Assembly (NCBI RefSeq): GCF_018619335.1
Contig: NZ_JAHHDX010000159.1
Coordinates: 28,779 to 92,778 of the forward strand
From: Alteromonas sp. ALT199
GTDB lineage: Bacteria; Pseudomonadota; Gammaproteobacteria; Enterobacterales; Alteromonadaceae
Direction of reading: 5' to 3'
DNA: 64,000 nt
A program made the position numbers and the translations under genes. Under the pieces are notes generated by a model. The model saw nothing but the letters and a program-made list of their open reading frames with translations. It made no database searches and was not told the origin of the DNA. Shown here in pieces: positions 28,223-37,056 of this stretch (the first letter of the stretch is position 1; every line of letters begins with the position of its first letter).

Positions 28223-28267
28223 ATACCAGTGCCTTCTGAGTGGGCAATTATCTATGCGAACTGGTAT
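28223..28267. repeat. Interspersed palindromic repeat, copy 1
   Basis: ATACCAGT (28223-28230) and ACTGGTAT (28260-28267) are perfect inverted ends of a 45-bp unit. Bases 28226-28267 match 54301-54342 at 37 of 42 positions. It lies in the 5' region of the small PilZ gene. Confidence 0.75.
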
Positions 28268-28312
28268 TAGTATTGGTTAATTTTCTCGCGTTCGCAACGA
28301 AAAGCAGGCAAA

Positions 28313-28341
28313 TAAAAAAGCCGCTATCGATGACAGCGGCT
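28313..28341 (-). terminator. Terminator after ettA
   Basis: AGCCGCT and AGCGGCT (28319-28325 and 28335-28341) form a stem. On the minus strand it is followed by a T-run (the A-run at 28314-28318). It lies 43 bases after the ettA stop. Confidence 0.8.
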
Positions 28342-28383
28342 CTTGGGCTTTAAAGGTAAGGAAATGTCTACCCTACATTACCT

Positions 28384-30051
28384 TTATTTAGACATTCGCT
28401 TATATTTAAGGCGATGGGGTTCAACTACATCTTTTCCAAACTCCTGCTTCAACCAGCTTTCGTAGTCTGAATAGTTGCCTTCAAAGAAACTAATGTTACC
28501 TTCATCGCGGTAATCTATGATGTGAGTTGCAACACGGTCTAAGAACCAGCGGTCGTGCGAGATAACCATGGCACAGCCAGGGAATTCCAACAGCGCGTTC
28601 TCTAGGGCGCGAAGTGTCTCTACGTCTAGGTCGTTGGTTGGCTCATCCAGCAGCAATACGTTACCGCCAGCTTTAAGCAGTTTTGCAAGGTGTACACGGT
28701 TGCGCTCACCACCTGACAAGTCTTTAATAAACTTCTGCTGATCGGTGCCTTTGAAGTTAAAGCGGCTGCAGTATGCGCGGCTGTTAATTTCAAAGTTACC
28801 AATGCGAATAATATCTTGCTCGTCAGAAATTTCTTTCCACACAGTGTTTTCTTCGTTCATGTGGTCGCGGAACTGTTCTACCGCAGCAATCTGAACGGTA
28901 TCACCTAAATCTATGTTACCTGAATCAGGTTGCTCAGCGCCGGTAAGCATTCTGAATAAGGTCGATTTACCCGCACCGTTAGGGCCAACAATACCTACGA
29001 TTGCACCTTTCGGTACTTTAAACGTTAAATCATCAATTAGTACACGATCGCCATAGGACTTTTTAAGGTTGCTGACCTCAATAACCTTATCACCTAAGCG
29101 CTCACCTGGTGGGATGAAGAGTTCGTTAGTTTCGTTACGCTTTTGGTAATCGCTGGTCGATAGTTCTTCAAAACGAGCCATACGGGCTTTACTTTTAGCA
29201 TGACGACCTTTCGGGTTTGAACGTACCCACTCAAGTTCCTGTTTCATGCTCTTCATACGTGCCGTTTCGGTGCGCTCTTCTTGCTCAAGTCGGTTTTCTT
29301 TTTGCTCCAACCAAGAAGAGTAGTTACCTTCCCATGGAATACCTTCACCTCGGTCAAGCTCTAAAATCCAACCCGCCACGTTATCAAGGAAATATCTATC
29401 ATGGGTAATAGCTACCACTGTACCTTCATAATCGTGAAGGAAGCGCTCCAGCCATGCCACTGATTCCGCGTCCAAGTGGTTGGTCGGTTCGTCAAGAAGC
29501 AACATCTCAGGCTTTTCTAAAAGCAAGCGACAAAGCGCAACACGGCGACGCTCACCACCAGATAGTTTGCTTACGTCCGCATCCCAAGCTGGCAGGCGAA
29601 GGGCATCTGCAGCACGCTCTAAGGCATTTTCTAAATTGTGGCCATCTTTCGCTTGAATGATAGCTTCTAGCTCACCTTGTTCTTTAGCAAGTGCGTCGAA
29701 ATCTGCGTCTGCCTCTGCATAAGCGGCATAGACTTCGTCTAGGCGAGTCAGTGCGTGCTTAACATCGGCCACGGCTTCTTCGATATTGCCACGAACATCT
29801 TTGGTTTCATCAAGATGAGGTTCCTGTGGAAGATAGCCTACTTTCAGCCCCGGCTGTGGACGTGCCTCACCTTCGATATCGGTATCTACGCCAGCCATAA
29901 TACGAAGCAGGGTTGATTTACCCGCACCGTTTAGACCTAACACACCAATTTTGGCGCCTGGAAAAAAGCTAAGTGAGATATTTTTTAAAATGTGTCTATT
30001 AGGTGGGACGATTTTGCCCACGCGATGCATACTGTAAACGTATTGCGCCAT
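28384..30051 (-). CDS. ettA: Energy-dependent translational throttle protein EttA (ABC-F)
   Basis: A 555-residue ABC-F protein, the same length as E. coli EttA, that binds the ribosomal E site and gates initiation by ATP/ADP ratio. It has no membrane domain. Two ATP cassettes are present: Walker A G-L-N-G-A-G-K-S-T with L-S-G-G-E-R-R-R-V, and Walker A G-P-N-G-A-G-K-S-T with L-S-G-G-E-R-N-R-V. Walker B is L-L-L-D-E-P-T-N-H-L-D and L-L-L-D-E-P-T-N-D-L-D. The interdomain linker and the N-terminal Y-V-Y-S-M-H-R-V segment are of EttA type. It is a single-gene unit with its own terminator. Confidence 0.95.
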   Translation of the reverse strand: MAQYVYSMHRVGKIVPPNRHILKNISLSFFPGAKIGVLGLNGAGKSTLLRIMAGVDTDIEGEARPQPGLKVGYLPQEPHLDETKDVRGNIEEAVADVKHALTRLDEVYAAYAEADADFDALAKEQGELEAIIQAKDGHNLENALERAADALRLPAWDADVSKLSGGERRRVALCRLLLEKPEMLLLDEPTNHLDAESVAWLERFLHDYEGTVVAITHDRYFLDNVAGWILELDRGEGIPWEGNYSSWLEQKENRLEQEERTETARMKSMKQELEWVRSNPKGRHAKSKARMARFEELSTSDYQKRNETNELFIPPGERLGDKVIEVSNLKKSYGDRVLIDDLTFKVPKGAIVGIVGPNGAGKSTLFRMLTGAEQPDSGNIDLGDTVQIAAVEQFRDHMNEENTVWKEISDEQDIIRIGNFEINSRAYCSRFNFKGTDQQKFIKDLSGGERNRVHLAKLLKAGGNVLLLDEPTNDLDVETLRALENALLEFPGCAMVISHDRWFLDRVATHIIDYRDEGNISFFEGNYSDYESWLKQEFGKDVVEPHRLKYKRMSK

Positions 30052-30387
30052 GCTCTATCCTCGCTGAATAAGCGGTGAAAAATAAAAAAGTGATTGTGGC
30101 GTATTCTACTCGTAACAGGGTAGTTTATGCTAGGGCCTGTTGACCTTTGCTGTTCATCAAAGGTCAACAAGCCCTTGCCACTTACGTTAGGTCTTGTACC
30201 TCTTGGTGATATTTTGAACGCTCAAGTTAAAAATATCGATTTATGCATCGGTTGGCGAGTTGATTTAAGGTAAACTTAATTTTATAAGCATGAGTAAACA
30301 GGGGCTTTTGGGTGAGCTAACAGGCAGCGATAGAGAACCCAAAGCGATAGACTCAATACTATTCATATTTCTGAACAGGCAATTAAG
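30052..30387. other. Intergenic interval between divergent ettA and lpxD
   Basis: 336 bases that hold the two divergent promoters and the 44-bp hairpin repeat at 30132-30175. Nothing else was recognised; the rest is AT-rich with no tRNA or riboswitch pattern. Confidence 0.5.
30132..30175. repeat. Hairpin repeat element
   Basis: AGGGCCTGTTGACCTTTG and CAAAGGTCAACAAGCCCT pair with one mismatch (17 of 18 bases) around an 8-base loop. There is no T-run, and it sits in a divergent promoter region rather than after a gene, so it is more like an intergenic palindromic repeat than a terminator. I found only one copy in this window. Confidence 0.6.
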
Positions 30388-31416
30388 ATGACCGCTATGA
30401 ATAAACGCATATACAGTCTGGATGAGCTCGCCAAACATGTAGGTGGGGAAGTGCAGGGCGATGGCAATATCACTATTTCTGCAGTGGGCACGCTATCTGG
30501 TGCAGCATCGCATCAAATTTCGTTTCTGACCAACCCTAAATATAAACCACAGTTGAAAGATACTAATGCCGGCGCGGTTATTCTGCACGAGAGCCTAAAA
30601 GGTGACAGCCCAGTGCCTGCATTAGTTGTGGCAAACCCTCACGCGGCCTTTGCGCTTATCGCGCAACTATTCGATACCACACCAGCGGTTGCTACAGGCA
30701 TTGCTGAGTCAGCGGTTATCGCGCCGTCTGCACGTATCGGCAGTGATGTGTCGCTAGGGCACAACGTTATTATTGAAGATAACGTAGTGCTGGGTGATAG
30801 AGTTACGGTTGGCGCGAATACCGTTATCCGCAGAGGCACTCACATTGGTGAAGGCTGTACTATTCACCCGAATGTGACCATTTATCACGACGTCGTCGTT
30901 GGTAAGCGCGTGACAATTCACAGTCAAACGGTAATTGGAGCTGCGGGTTTTGGTTATGCAAACGACAAGGGTGTTTGGATACCTATTCCGCAAACTGGAT
31001 CAGTTCGTATTGGTGACGACAGTCAAATTGGTGCGAGCAGCAGTATTGATCGCGGTGCTATGGAAGATACGGTGTTAGGCACCAACGTTATTATCGACAA
31101 TCAAGTACAAATTGGCCATAACTGCATTATTGGCGATCATTCTTGCATTTGCGGCGCGACCGGTATTGCCGGCAGTTGTCACATTGGCAAACACGTGATT
31201 ATTGGCGGTGGAGTCGGCATCAACGGTCATATCAGCATCTGCGACAATGTTCAGGTAACTGGCTATACCATGATTGTACAAGATATTACTGAACCGGGTG
31301 TTTATTCTTCTGGTCAGCCAGCACAAACTAACCGCGACTGGCGTAAAAATACAGTTCGCCTAGCCAAAATTGGTAGTTTATTTGACCGTGTTAAAGCCCT
31401 TGAAAAACAGGTCTGA
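30388..31416 (+). CDS. lpxD: UDP-3-O-acylglucosamine N-acyltransferase LpxD
   Basis: LpxD adds the second hydroxyacyl chain to the lipid A precursor. The 342-residue protein has the N-terminal uridine-binding domain (residues 1-105), many left-handed beta-helix hexapeptides (for example I-G-S-D-V-S-L-G-H-N-V) and the active-site His in Q-I-G-H-N-C-I-I-G-D. The C-terminal helix contains the family pattern G-V-Y-S-S-G-Q-P-A-Q-T-N-R-D-W-R-K. The usual bamA-skp-lpxD-fabZ-lpxA surroundings are missing; it is alone between ettA and glyA. It could be the only lpxD or a second, diverged copy. Start 30388 is chosen for the ATG; a second ATG lies nine bases on. Confidence 0.92.
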   Translation: MTAMNKRIYSLDELAKHVGGEVQGDGNITISAVGTLSGAASHQISFLTNPKYKPQLKDTNAGAVILHESLKGDSPVPALVVANPHAAFALIAQLFDTTPAVATGIAESAVIAPSARIGSDVSLGHNVIIEDNVVLGDRVTVGANTVIRRGTHIGEGCTIHPNVTIYHDVVVGKRVTIHSQTVIGAAGFGYANDKGVWIPIPQTGSVRIGDDSQIGASSSIDRGAMEDTVLGTNVIIDNQVQIGHNCIIGDHSCICGATGIAGSCHIGKHVIIGGGVGINGHISICDNVQVTGYTMIVQDITEPGVYSSGQPAQTNRDWRKNTVRLAKIGSLFDRVKALEKQV

Positions 31417-31570
31417 TCTCGCGCTGGCGCAGGTATTACGTTAAACCTGTGCCATTTATATTAATTTGGTCATAAAGCGGTATACAAGTAACCGAAAATG
31501 ACTAGAATATGGCTCGAATTTGAGCAATCAGTGCGTAACGCCATATAAAAACCGCAGTTAAGGAGCCCCC

Positions 31571-32827
31571 ATGTTTTCTCGCGAAATGAATATAGCCGAC
31601 TTCGATCCTGAGTTAGCCGATGCAATGTCTAAAGAGGTTGAGCGTCAAGAACATCACATTGAGCTAATAGCCTCTGAGAACTACTGTAGTCCACGTGTAA
31701 TGGAAGCACAGGGTTCGCAGCTTACGAATAAGTATGCTGAAGGTTATCCTGGCAAGCGTTACTACGGTGGTTGTGAGCATGTAGACGTTGTTGAACAACT
31801 CGCCATTGACCGCGCAAAAGCGCTATTTGGTGCAGACTATGCAAACGTTCAGCCACACGCTGGTTCACAAGCAAACTCTGCTGTATTCATGGCGCTACTT
31901 GACGCCGGCGATACGGTATTGGGAATGAGCCTTTCCGAAGGTGGTCACCTGACTCACGGTTCACACGTAAACTTTTCGGGTAAAACGTACAACGCTGTTC
32001 AGTACGGTTTGAACAAAGAAACCGGTGAAATTGACTATGCTCAGGTTGAGGCGCTAGCTAAAGAGCACAAACCAAAAATGATTATCGGTGGATTCTCTGC
32101 CTATTCAGGTATTGTCGATTGGGCTAAATTCCGTGAAATTGCAGATAGCATCGGCGCGTACTTGCTTGTAGATATGGCGCACGTTGCAGGTCTTGTAGCA
32201 GCTGGCGTTTATCCTAATCCACTTCCTCACGCACACGTAGTAACAACGACTACGCACAAAACCCTTGCAGGCCCGCGTAGTGGTCTAATCTTGTCAGCAT
32301 GTGGCGACGAAGCAATTTACAAAAAGCTTAATAGCTCGGTATTCCCAGGTAACCAAGGTGGCCCTCTTTGCCATGTAATCGCGGCTAAAGCGGTTGCTTT
32401 CAAAGAAGCATTACAGCCAGAATTTAAAGTGTATCAGCAGCAGGTTGTTGCTAATGCGAAAGCTATGGTTTCTGTAATGCAAGAGCGCGGTTATAACATC
32501 GTTTCTGGCGGTACTGACAACCACTTGTTCCTTCTTGACCTCATTGATAAGGACATTACGGGTAAAGATGCAGACGCGGCCTTAGGCGCAGCAAACATCA
32601 CCGTTAACAAAAATTCGGTTCCAAATGACCCGCGTTCACCGTTTGTAACCAGTGGTCTTCGTATCGGTAGTCCAGCGATTACTCGCCGTGGTTTTAAAGA
32701 AGAACAAGCTAAGCAAGTTGCTACTTGGATTTGCGACATTCTAGATAACATGGGCGATGAGTCAGTTATTAAGCGTGTTCAAGACGAAGTGGTTGCTCTT
32801 TGCGCACAATTCCCTGTTTATAAATAA
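31571..32827 (+). CDS. glyA: Serine hydroxymethyltransferase
   Basis: This PLP enzyme converts serine and tetrahydrofolate to glycine and 5,10-methylene-tetrahydrofolate, the main one-carbon source for purines, thymidylate and methionine. It has 418 residues, and the PLP lysine lies in [13 protein letters not shown]. The N-terminus [14 protein letters not shown] and [15 protein letters not shown] are nearly identical to E. coli. An AAGGAG ribosome site precedes the ATG. nrdR follows after 98 bases that contain a long inverted repeat. Confidence 0.97.
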   Translation: MFSREMNIADFDPELADAMSKEVERQEHHIELIASENYCSPRVMEAQGSQLTNKYAEGYPGKRYYGGCEHVDVVEQLAIDRAKALFGADYANVQPHAGSQANSAVFMALLDAGDTVLGMSLSEGGHLTHGSHVNFSGKTYNAVQYGLNKETGEIDYAQVEALAKEHKPKMIIGGFSAYSGIVDWAKFREIADSIGAYLLVDMAHVAGLVAAGVYPNPLPHAHVVTTTTHKTLAGPRSGLILSACGDEAIYKKLNSSVFPGNQGGPLCHVIAAKAVAFKEALQPEFKVYQQQVVANAKAMVSVMQERGYNIVSGGTDNHLFLLDLIDKDITGKDADAALGAANITVNKNSVPNDPRSPFVTSGLRIGSPAITRRGFKEEQAKQVATWICDILDNMGDESVIKRVQDEVVALCAQFPVYK

Positions 32828-32842
32828 ATAGGATTGTGTTTT

Positions 32843-32910
32843 ATTGCGTACTTTGATACTAATGCTGGACTAACTAGTCTAGGTTCGATTGATTAGACTA
32901 AGTACGCAAT
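32843..32910. other. Nested inverted repeat between glyA and nrdR
   Basis: ATTGCGTACTT (32843-32853) pairs exactly with AAGTACGCAAT (32900-32910), and AGTCTA (32876-32881) with TAGACT (32894-32899) inside it. There is no T-run, and the right arm ends 15 bases before the nrdR start. It may be an mRNA structure or regulator site rather than a terminator. Confidence 0.5.
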
Positions 32911-32925
32911 ATTTAAGGAATATTT

Positions 32926-33375
32926 ATGTTTTGCCCTTTTTGTTCAGAACAAGAAACAAAAGTCATTGATTCTCGTTTGGTTGCAGAAGGGCAACAAGTG
33001 CGTAGACGCCGCGAATGCATGGTGTGTCACGAGCGCTTCACGACCTTTGAAAGTGCCGAACTTGTCATGCCCCGCGTGATAAAGCGCGATGGCTCTCGTG
33101 AACCGTTTAACGAAGACAAACTTCGTGCAGGCTTGCAACGGGCACTGGAAAAGCGCCCTGTTAGCACTGAAAAGGTTGAACAGTGTATCCTTTCACTGAA
33201 GTCACAGTTGCGTGCAACGGGTGAACGTGAGGTGAGTAGCGAACTGCTTGGCAACCTTATAATGAAAGCCCTAAAAGAACTCGACAAAGTTGCCTATGTC
33301 AGGTTCGCCTCCGTTTATCGTTCCTTCGAAGACATTCGTGAATTTGGAGAAGAAATTGCACGATTAGGGGATTAG
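32926..33375 (+). CDS. nrdR: Transcriptional repressor NrdR
   Basis: NrdR represses ribonucleotide reductase operons in response to ATP/dATP. The 149-residue protein has a zinc ribbon (M-F-C-P-F-C at 1-6, C-M-V-C-H near residue 31) followed by the ATP-cone domain ([11 protein letters not shown]). The R-R-R-R-E-C DNA-binding stretch is intact. It opens the riboflavin block, the common order nrdR-ribD-ribE-rib(BA)-ribH-nusB in gammaproteobacteria. Confidence 0.95.
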   Translation: MFCPFCSEQETKVIDSRLVAEGQQVRRRRECMVCHERFTTFESAELVMPRVIKRDGSREPFNEDKLRAGLQRALEKRPVSTEKVEQCILSLKSQLRATGEREVSSELLGNLIMKALKELDKVAYVRFASVYRSFEDIREFGEEIARLGD

Positions 33376-33425
33376 GTCGGACATACCCAAAATCTCAGGC
33401 ACTTAGGGCTACAACAGGAATCCAA

Positions 33426-34565
33426 GTGAACCACGAAACGGTTAAAAACGATTATCATTGGATGGCAAAAGCCATTCAACTTGCCCAACAAGGGCGCTAT
33501 ACCACTTCTCCTAACCCTCGCGTTGGTTGCGTAATTGTTGATGAAAACAATCAGCTATTAGGTCAGGGATATCATATCCAAGCTGGCACCCCTCACGCTG
33601 AAGTACATGCATTAAGACAAGCAGTTAATACACGAGAAGACGGCGCAAAAGGCGCGACGGCTTACGTTACCCTTGAACCTTGCAGTCATTTTGGCCGCAC
33701 GCCGCCTTGTGCAGTGGCTTTGGTTGAAGCAAAAGTAGCGCGGGTGGTTATAGCCATGACCGACCCTAACCCAAACGTTTGCGGTAACGGTATAAGCATC
33801 TTGCAGGAAGCAGGCATTGAAGTGGTCAGTGATGTAATGGCCGCAGAAGCTGCTGCACTAAACCCTGGTTTTATTAAACGCATGCTTACCGGCAAGCCTT
33901 TTGTTCGTCTGAAATTAGGCATTAGCTTAGATGGAAAGATAGCCCTTCAAAACGGTGAGAGTCAATGGATTACTGGACCAGAGGCGAGGCGCGATGTGCA
34001 GCGCTACCGCGCGCAAAGCTGCGTGGTACTTACAGGCTCGGGTACAGTAAAAGCCGATAACCCTAGTTTGTTAGTTAGAGAACAAGAGGCGCAGTTCACA
34101 GACTATCCTCTTGAGCACATTCGACAGCCTGCCCGTGTTGTGGTTGATAGTAAAAGTGAACTCAGTCGAGACTACGCGTTATTTAACGACGGCAATATTA
34201 CCTTAACAGCTACTTCTCAGTCCCATCCAGATACGGCAGCACAGCACTACCTAGTGGTGGATGAAAAAGACGGTAAGCTAAACTTACATGCACTAATGTC
34301 TGCATTAGGCGATAAGCAATATAATGAAGTATGGGTGGAAGCGGGCCCAGGCTTAGCCGGTGCATTGTTGTGCGAAGGGCTGGTGGATGAGCTAATTTGC
34401 TACCAAGCGCCTAAGCTTTTAGGTGATAAGGGAATAAGTATGGTTAATTTGCCAGCGTTTACGTCTTTAAATACATGTATTTCGCTTTCGCTTATTGAAA
34501 ATCGTCAGGTGGGGAACGATATTAAGCTTATCTATCGCCCTGATGTTAGCAACACTCGTGGTTAA
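33426..34565 (+). CDS. ribD: Bifunctional pyrimidine deaminase/reductase RibD
   Basis: RibD carries out the second and third steps of riboflavin synthesis. The N-terminal deaminase domain has the zinc motif H-A-E-V-H-A-L and P-C-S-H-F-G-R-T-P-P-C; the C-terminal reductase domain begins near residue 155 (V-R-L-K-L-G-I-S-L-D-G-K-I-A). It has 379 residues. The start is GTG at 33426. It lies 50 bases after nrdR and 20 bases before ribE. Confidence 0.95.
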   Translation: MNHETVKNDYHWMAKAIQLAQQGRYTTSPNPRVGCVIVDENNQLLGQGYHIQAGTPHAEVHALRQAVNTREDGAKGATAYVTLEPCSHFGRTPPCAVALVEAKVARVVIAMTDPNPNVCGNGISILQEAGIEVVSDVMAAEAAALNPGFIKRMLTGKPFVRLKLGISLDGKIALQNGESQWITGPEARRDVQRYRAQSCVVLTGSGTVKADNPSLLVREQEAQFTDYPLEHIRQPARVVVDSKSELSRDYALFNDGNITLTATSQSHPDTAAQHYLVVDEKDGKLNLHALMSALGDKQYNEVWVEAGPGLAGALLCEGLVDELICYQAPKLLGDKGISMVNLPAFTSLNTCISLSLIENRQVGNDIKLIYRPDVSNTRG

Positions 34566-34585
34566 CGCGATTAAAGAGGAACCTT

Positions 34586-35248
34586 ATGTTTACTGGAATT
34601 ATTCAAGCGCTAGGTACTATTAAAAAGCTTGATAACCGTGGCAACGATATTCGCCTAACCGTTGCGTCACCTACGCTTGATATGTCTGATGTCGCCCTTG
34701 GCGACAGTATCGCGACCAATGGAGTTTGCTTAACCGTAACTGATATGGGGCCCGATTATTACTGCGCAGACGTGTCTGCCGAAACTATCAAACTAACCGG
34801 GTTTGCACATTACAGTGCAGGCTCAACCGTTAATCTTGAAAAAGCGATGCGCCCTAGCGACCGTTTAGGCGGTCATATCGTGTCAGGTCACGTGGACGGC
34901 GTGGGCGAGGTTACGCAAATTATCAAGCACTCAGATTATGTCGAGTTCTGGGTAAAGGCGCCTGAAGCACTAGCGAAATACATTGCGCACAAAGGCAGCA
35001 TCACCGTCGACGGTATCAGTTTGACCGTGAACGAAGTCAATGGCGCGGAATTCATGCTTTGGATAATTCCTCATACGTTGCAAGAAACGATTATGGGAAG
35101 CTATAAAGTGGGCACAGCGGTAAACCTAGAGGTTGATGTTATTGCGCGCTATTTAGAGCGATTAATGTTAGGCGATAAAGCTGCTGAGCCAACAAGTAAA
35201 GGCATCGACATGGCATTCCTTGCCGAGAACGGATTTTTAAGAAAATAA
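34586..35248 (+). CDS. ribE: Riboflavin synthase alpha subunit
   Basis: This enzyme condenses two molecules of dimethyl-ribityllumazine into riboflavin. The 220-residue protein has the two-fold repeated barrel typical of the trimeric alpha subunit: M-F-T-G-I-I-Q at the start, N-G-V-C-L-T-V in repeat one, D-G-I-S-L-T-V-N in repeat two and [11 protein letters not shown] between. The gene is called ribC in some nomenclatures. RBS AAAGAGGA precedes the ATG. It is in an operon with ribD and ribBX. Confidence 0.95.
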   Translation: MFTGIIQALGTIKKLDNRGNDIRLTVASPTLDMSDVALGDSIATNGVCLTVTDMGPDYYCADVSAETIKLTGFAHYSAGSTVNLEKAMRPSDRLGGHIVSGHVDGVGEVTQIIKHSDYVEFWVKAPEALAKYIAHKGSITVDGISLTVNEVNGAEFMLWIIPHTLQETIMGSYKVGTAVNLEVDVIARYLERLMLGDKAAEPTSKGIDMAFLAENGFLRK

Positions 35249-35268
35249 CCCTACAAGAAGCACACAAC

Positions 35269-36369
35269 ATGGCATTTAACACTACACAAGAAATAATTGA
35301 AGACATTCGCCAAGGTAAAATGGTTATCTTGATGGATGATGAAGATAGGGAAAACGAAGGTGATTTAATCATGGCGGCGGAGCATGTCACACCAGAAGCC
35401 ATTAACTTTATGGTTACTCACGCTCGTGGCTTGGTGTGTTTGCCAATGACTCAAGAGCGCTGCCGCACGCTAAATCTTCCCTTAATGGTTGATAAAAACG
35501 AAGCGCAGTTTTCTACCAACTTCACCGTGTCTATTGAAGCAGCAACCGGCGTGACAACCGGAATCTCAGCGGCAGATCGCGCAACTACAATTAAAGCGGC
35601 AGTCGCCACAGACGCTAAGGCGACAGACATCGTTCAGCCTGGTCATATCTTTCCATTAATTGCTAAAGAGGGCGGTGTACTTAATCGCGCGGGTCACACT
35701 GAAGCGGGTGTGGATTTGCCACGTTTGGCAGGGTTAGAGCCAGCAGGTGTTATTGTAGAAATTCTTAATGAAGACGGCACTATGGCTCGTCGTCCAGAGT
35801 TAGAAAAATTCGCTGAAAAACACAACCTTAAAATTGGCACCATTGCTGATTTAATTGAATATCGCAATTTAAACGAAACGACCATTCAGAAAGTCGCTCA
35901 GTGCAACATGCCGACCGAGTACGGCGATTTCGAGCTTCACACGTTTAAAGACAGCATCGACAACCAGCTTCATTATGCGCTTAAAAAAGGCGACATTAAC
36001 GAAGATGAGCCGACACTTGTTCGTGTACATCTTCACAATACGTTTAGTGATCTTCTTGGCTCGACGCGCGGTATCCACCGCTCAATGACGCTAGCTGATG
36101 GCATGCGTAAAATTTCAGAAGAAGGCGGCGTGTTGGTGCTATTAGGTAAAGAAGAGCATATTGAAAGCCAGGTACGCCGCTTTGCTGCAGAAGATAGAGG
36201 CGAACGCCCAACTGGCGCTGACTGGCAAGGTTCGTCGCGTACTATAGGTGTAGGTAGCCAAATTCTTTCATCGATGGGTGTACACAAAATGCGTCTTCTT
36301 AGTAAGCCAATTAAATACCACGCACTGTCAGGCTACGGCCTTGAAGTGGTGGAGTACGTACACGACTAG
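35269..36369 (+). CDS. ribBX: DHBP synthase with degenerate GTP cyclohydrolase II-like domain (RibBX type)
   Basis: The N-terminal 200 residues are 3,4-dihydroxy-2-butanone-4-phosphate synthase (RibB), with [11 protein letters not shown], the acidic substrate loop and [10 protein letters not shown]. The C-terminal half (from about residue 205) resembles GTP cyclohydrolase II in its flanks ([11 protein letters not shown]...) but lacks the zinc ligands: no C-x2-G-D or C-D-C-G motif is present. RibBX proteins with such a tail are known in Shewanella and other proteobacteria and lack GCH II activity. GTP cyclohydrolase II must come from a separate ribA outside this window. It is in an operon with ribDE. 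Confidence 0.9.
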   Translation: MAFNTTQEIIEDIRQGKMVILMDDEDRENEGDLIMAAEHVTPEAINFMVTHARGLVCLPMTQERCRTLNLPLMVDKNEAQFSTNFTVSIEAATGVTTGISAADRATTIKAAVATDAKATDIVQPGHIFPLIAKEGGVLNRAGHTEAGVDLPRLAGLEPAGVIVEILNEDGTMARRPELEKFAEKHNLKIGTIADLIEYRNLNETTIQKVAQCNMPTEYGDFELHTFKDSIDNQLHYALKKGDINEDEPTLVRVHLHNTFSDLLGSTRGIHRSMTLADGMRKISEEGGVLVLLGKEEHIESQVRRFAAEDRGERPTGADWQGSSRTIGVGSQILSSMGVHKMRLLSKPIKYHALSGYGLEVVEYVHD

Positions 36370-36422
36370 CTCTGGGGTGTAGGCAACAGTAAAAGTGCAG
36401 AGGGAATGCTCGTCGCAAACAA

Positions 36423-36456
36423 GCGGTGAATACATCCCTGTACGCTCCGCCACCGC
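36423..36456. other. Nested hairpin upstream of ribH
   Basis: GCGGTG (36423-36428) pairs with CACCGC (36451-36456), and TACATCCCTGTA forms a smaller palindrome inside. ATTTTG follows. It may terminate part of the ribD-ribBX transcript or be a repeat. It does not match the FMN riboswitch consensus. Confidence 0.4.
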
Positions 36457-36571
36457 ATTTTGTTAAGCACAAAGCAGCCGTTTACGAATAGTTGAAGTTA
36501 AAGAAACAATCGATTTAGTTTGGGCGCAGTTGTGGTATACTTCGCGCCGTTTTTTCTCGAGGAATGAATCC

Positions 36572-37044
36572 ATGCAGGTAATTGAAGGTAATATCAGAGC
36601 AACCGGTAAGAAGTTTGCTATCGTTGTATCACGCTTTAATAGCTTTGTTGTTGAAAGCTTATTAGAAGGTGCGTTAGACACGCTTGAGCGTCACGGTGAA
36701 GTAAGCGACGACGATATCACGGTAGTACGTGTACCTGGCGATACGAGTTACCTGTTATTGCTAAGAAATTAGCTGAGAAAAAGTCATTTGACGCCATTAT
36801 CGCACTTGGTGCGGTCATTCGTGGCGGCACGCCACACTTTGATTTTGTAGCAGGTGAAAGTAATAAAGGCCTTGCGCAAGTATCACTTGAATACGGCGTA
36901 CCCGTATCATTTGGCGTAATCACAACAGATTCAATTGAACAAGCTATCGAGCGTTCTGGAACCAAAGCGGGCAATAAAGGTGCGGAAGCCGCACTAGGTG
37001 CCCTAGAAATGGTTAACGTTATCGATGCTGTTGAAAAGCTTTAA
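36572..37044 (+). pseudogene. ribH: 6,7-dimethyl-8-ribityllumazine synthase, frameshifted
   Basis: The gene encodes lumazine synthase, the penultimate riboflavin step. The first 56 residues (M-Q-V-I-E-G-N-I..., [10 protein letters not shown]) are in one frame and end at V-R-V-P-G. The family continuation [10 protein letters not shown] through [12 protein letters not shown] to [11 protein letters not shown] is then in the next frame to 37044. A single missing C after 36740 (GGCG|ATACGAG in place of GGCGCATACGAG) explains it: with that base the gene is 158 codons, normal length. The rest shows no decay, so a sequencing or assembly error or a very recent mutation is likely. A GAGGA ribosome site precedes the ATG at 36572. 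Confidence 0.9.
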
Positions 37045-37056
37045 GGTAAACATTAA

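Noticed and set aside
36370..36571. FMN riboswitch upstream of ribH
   Set aside because: The conserved RFN-element segments are not present; only a simple hairpin is.
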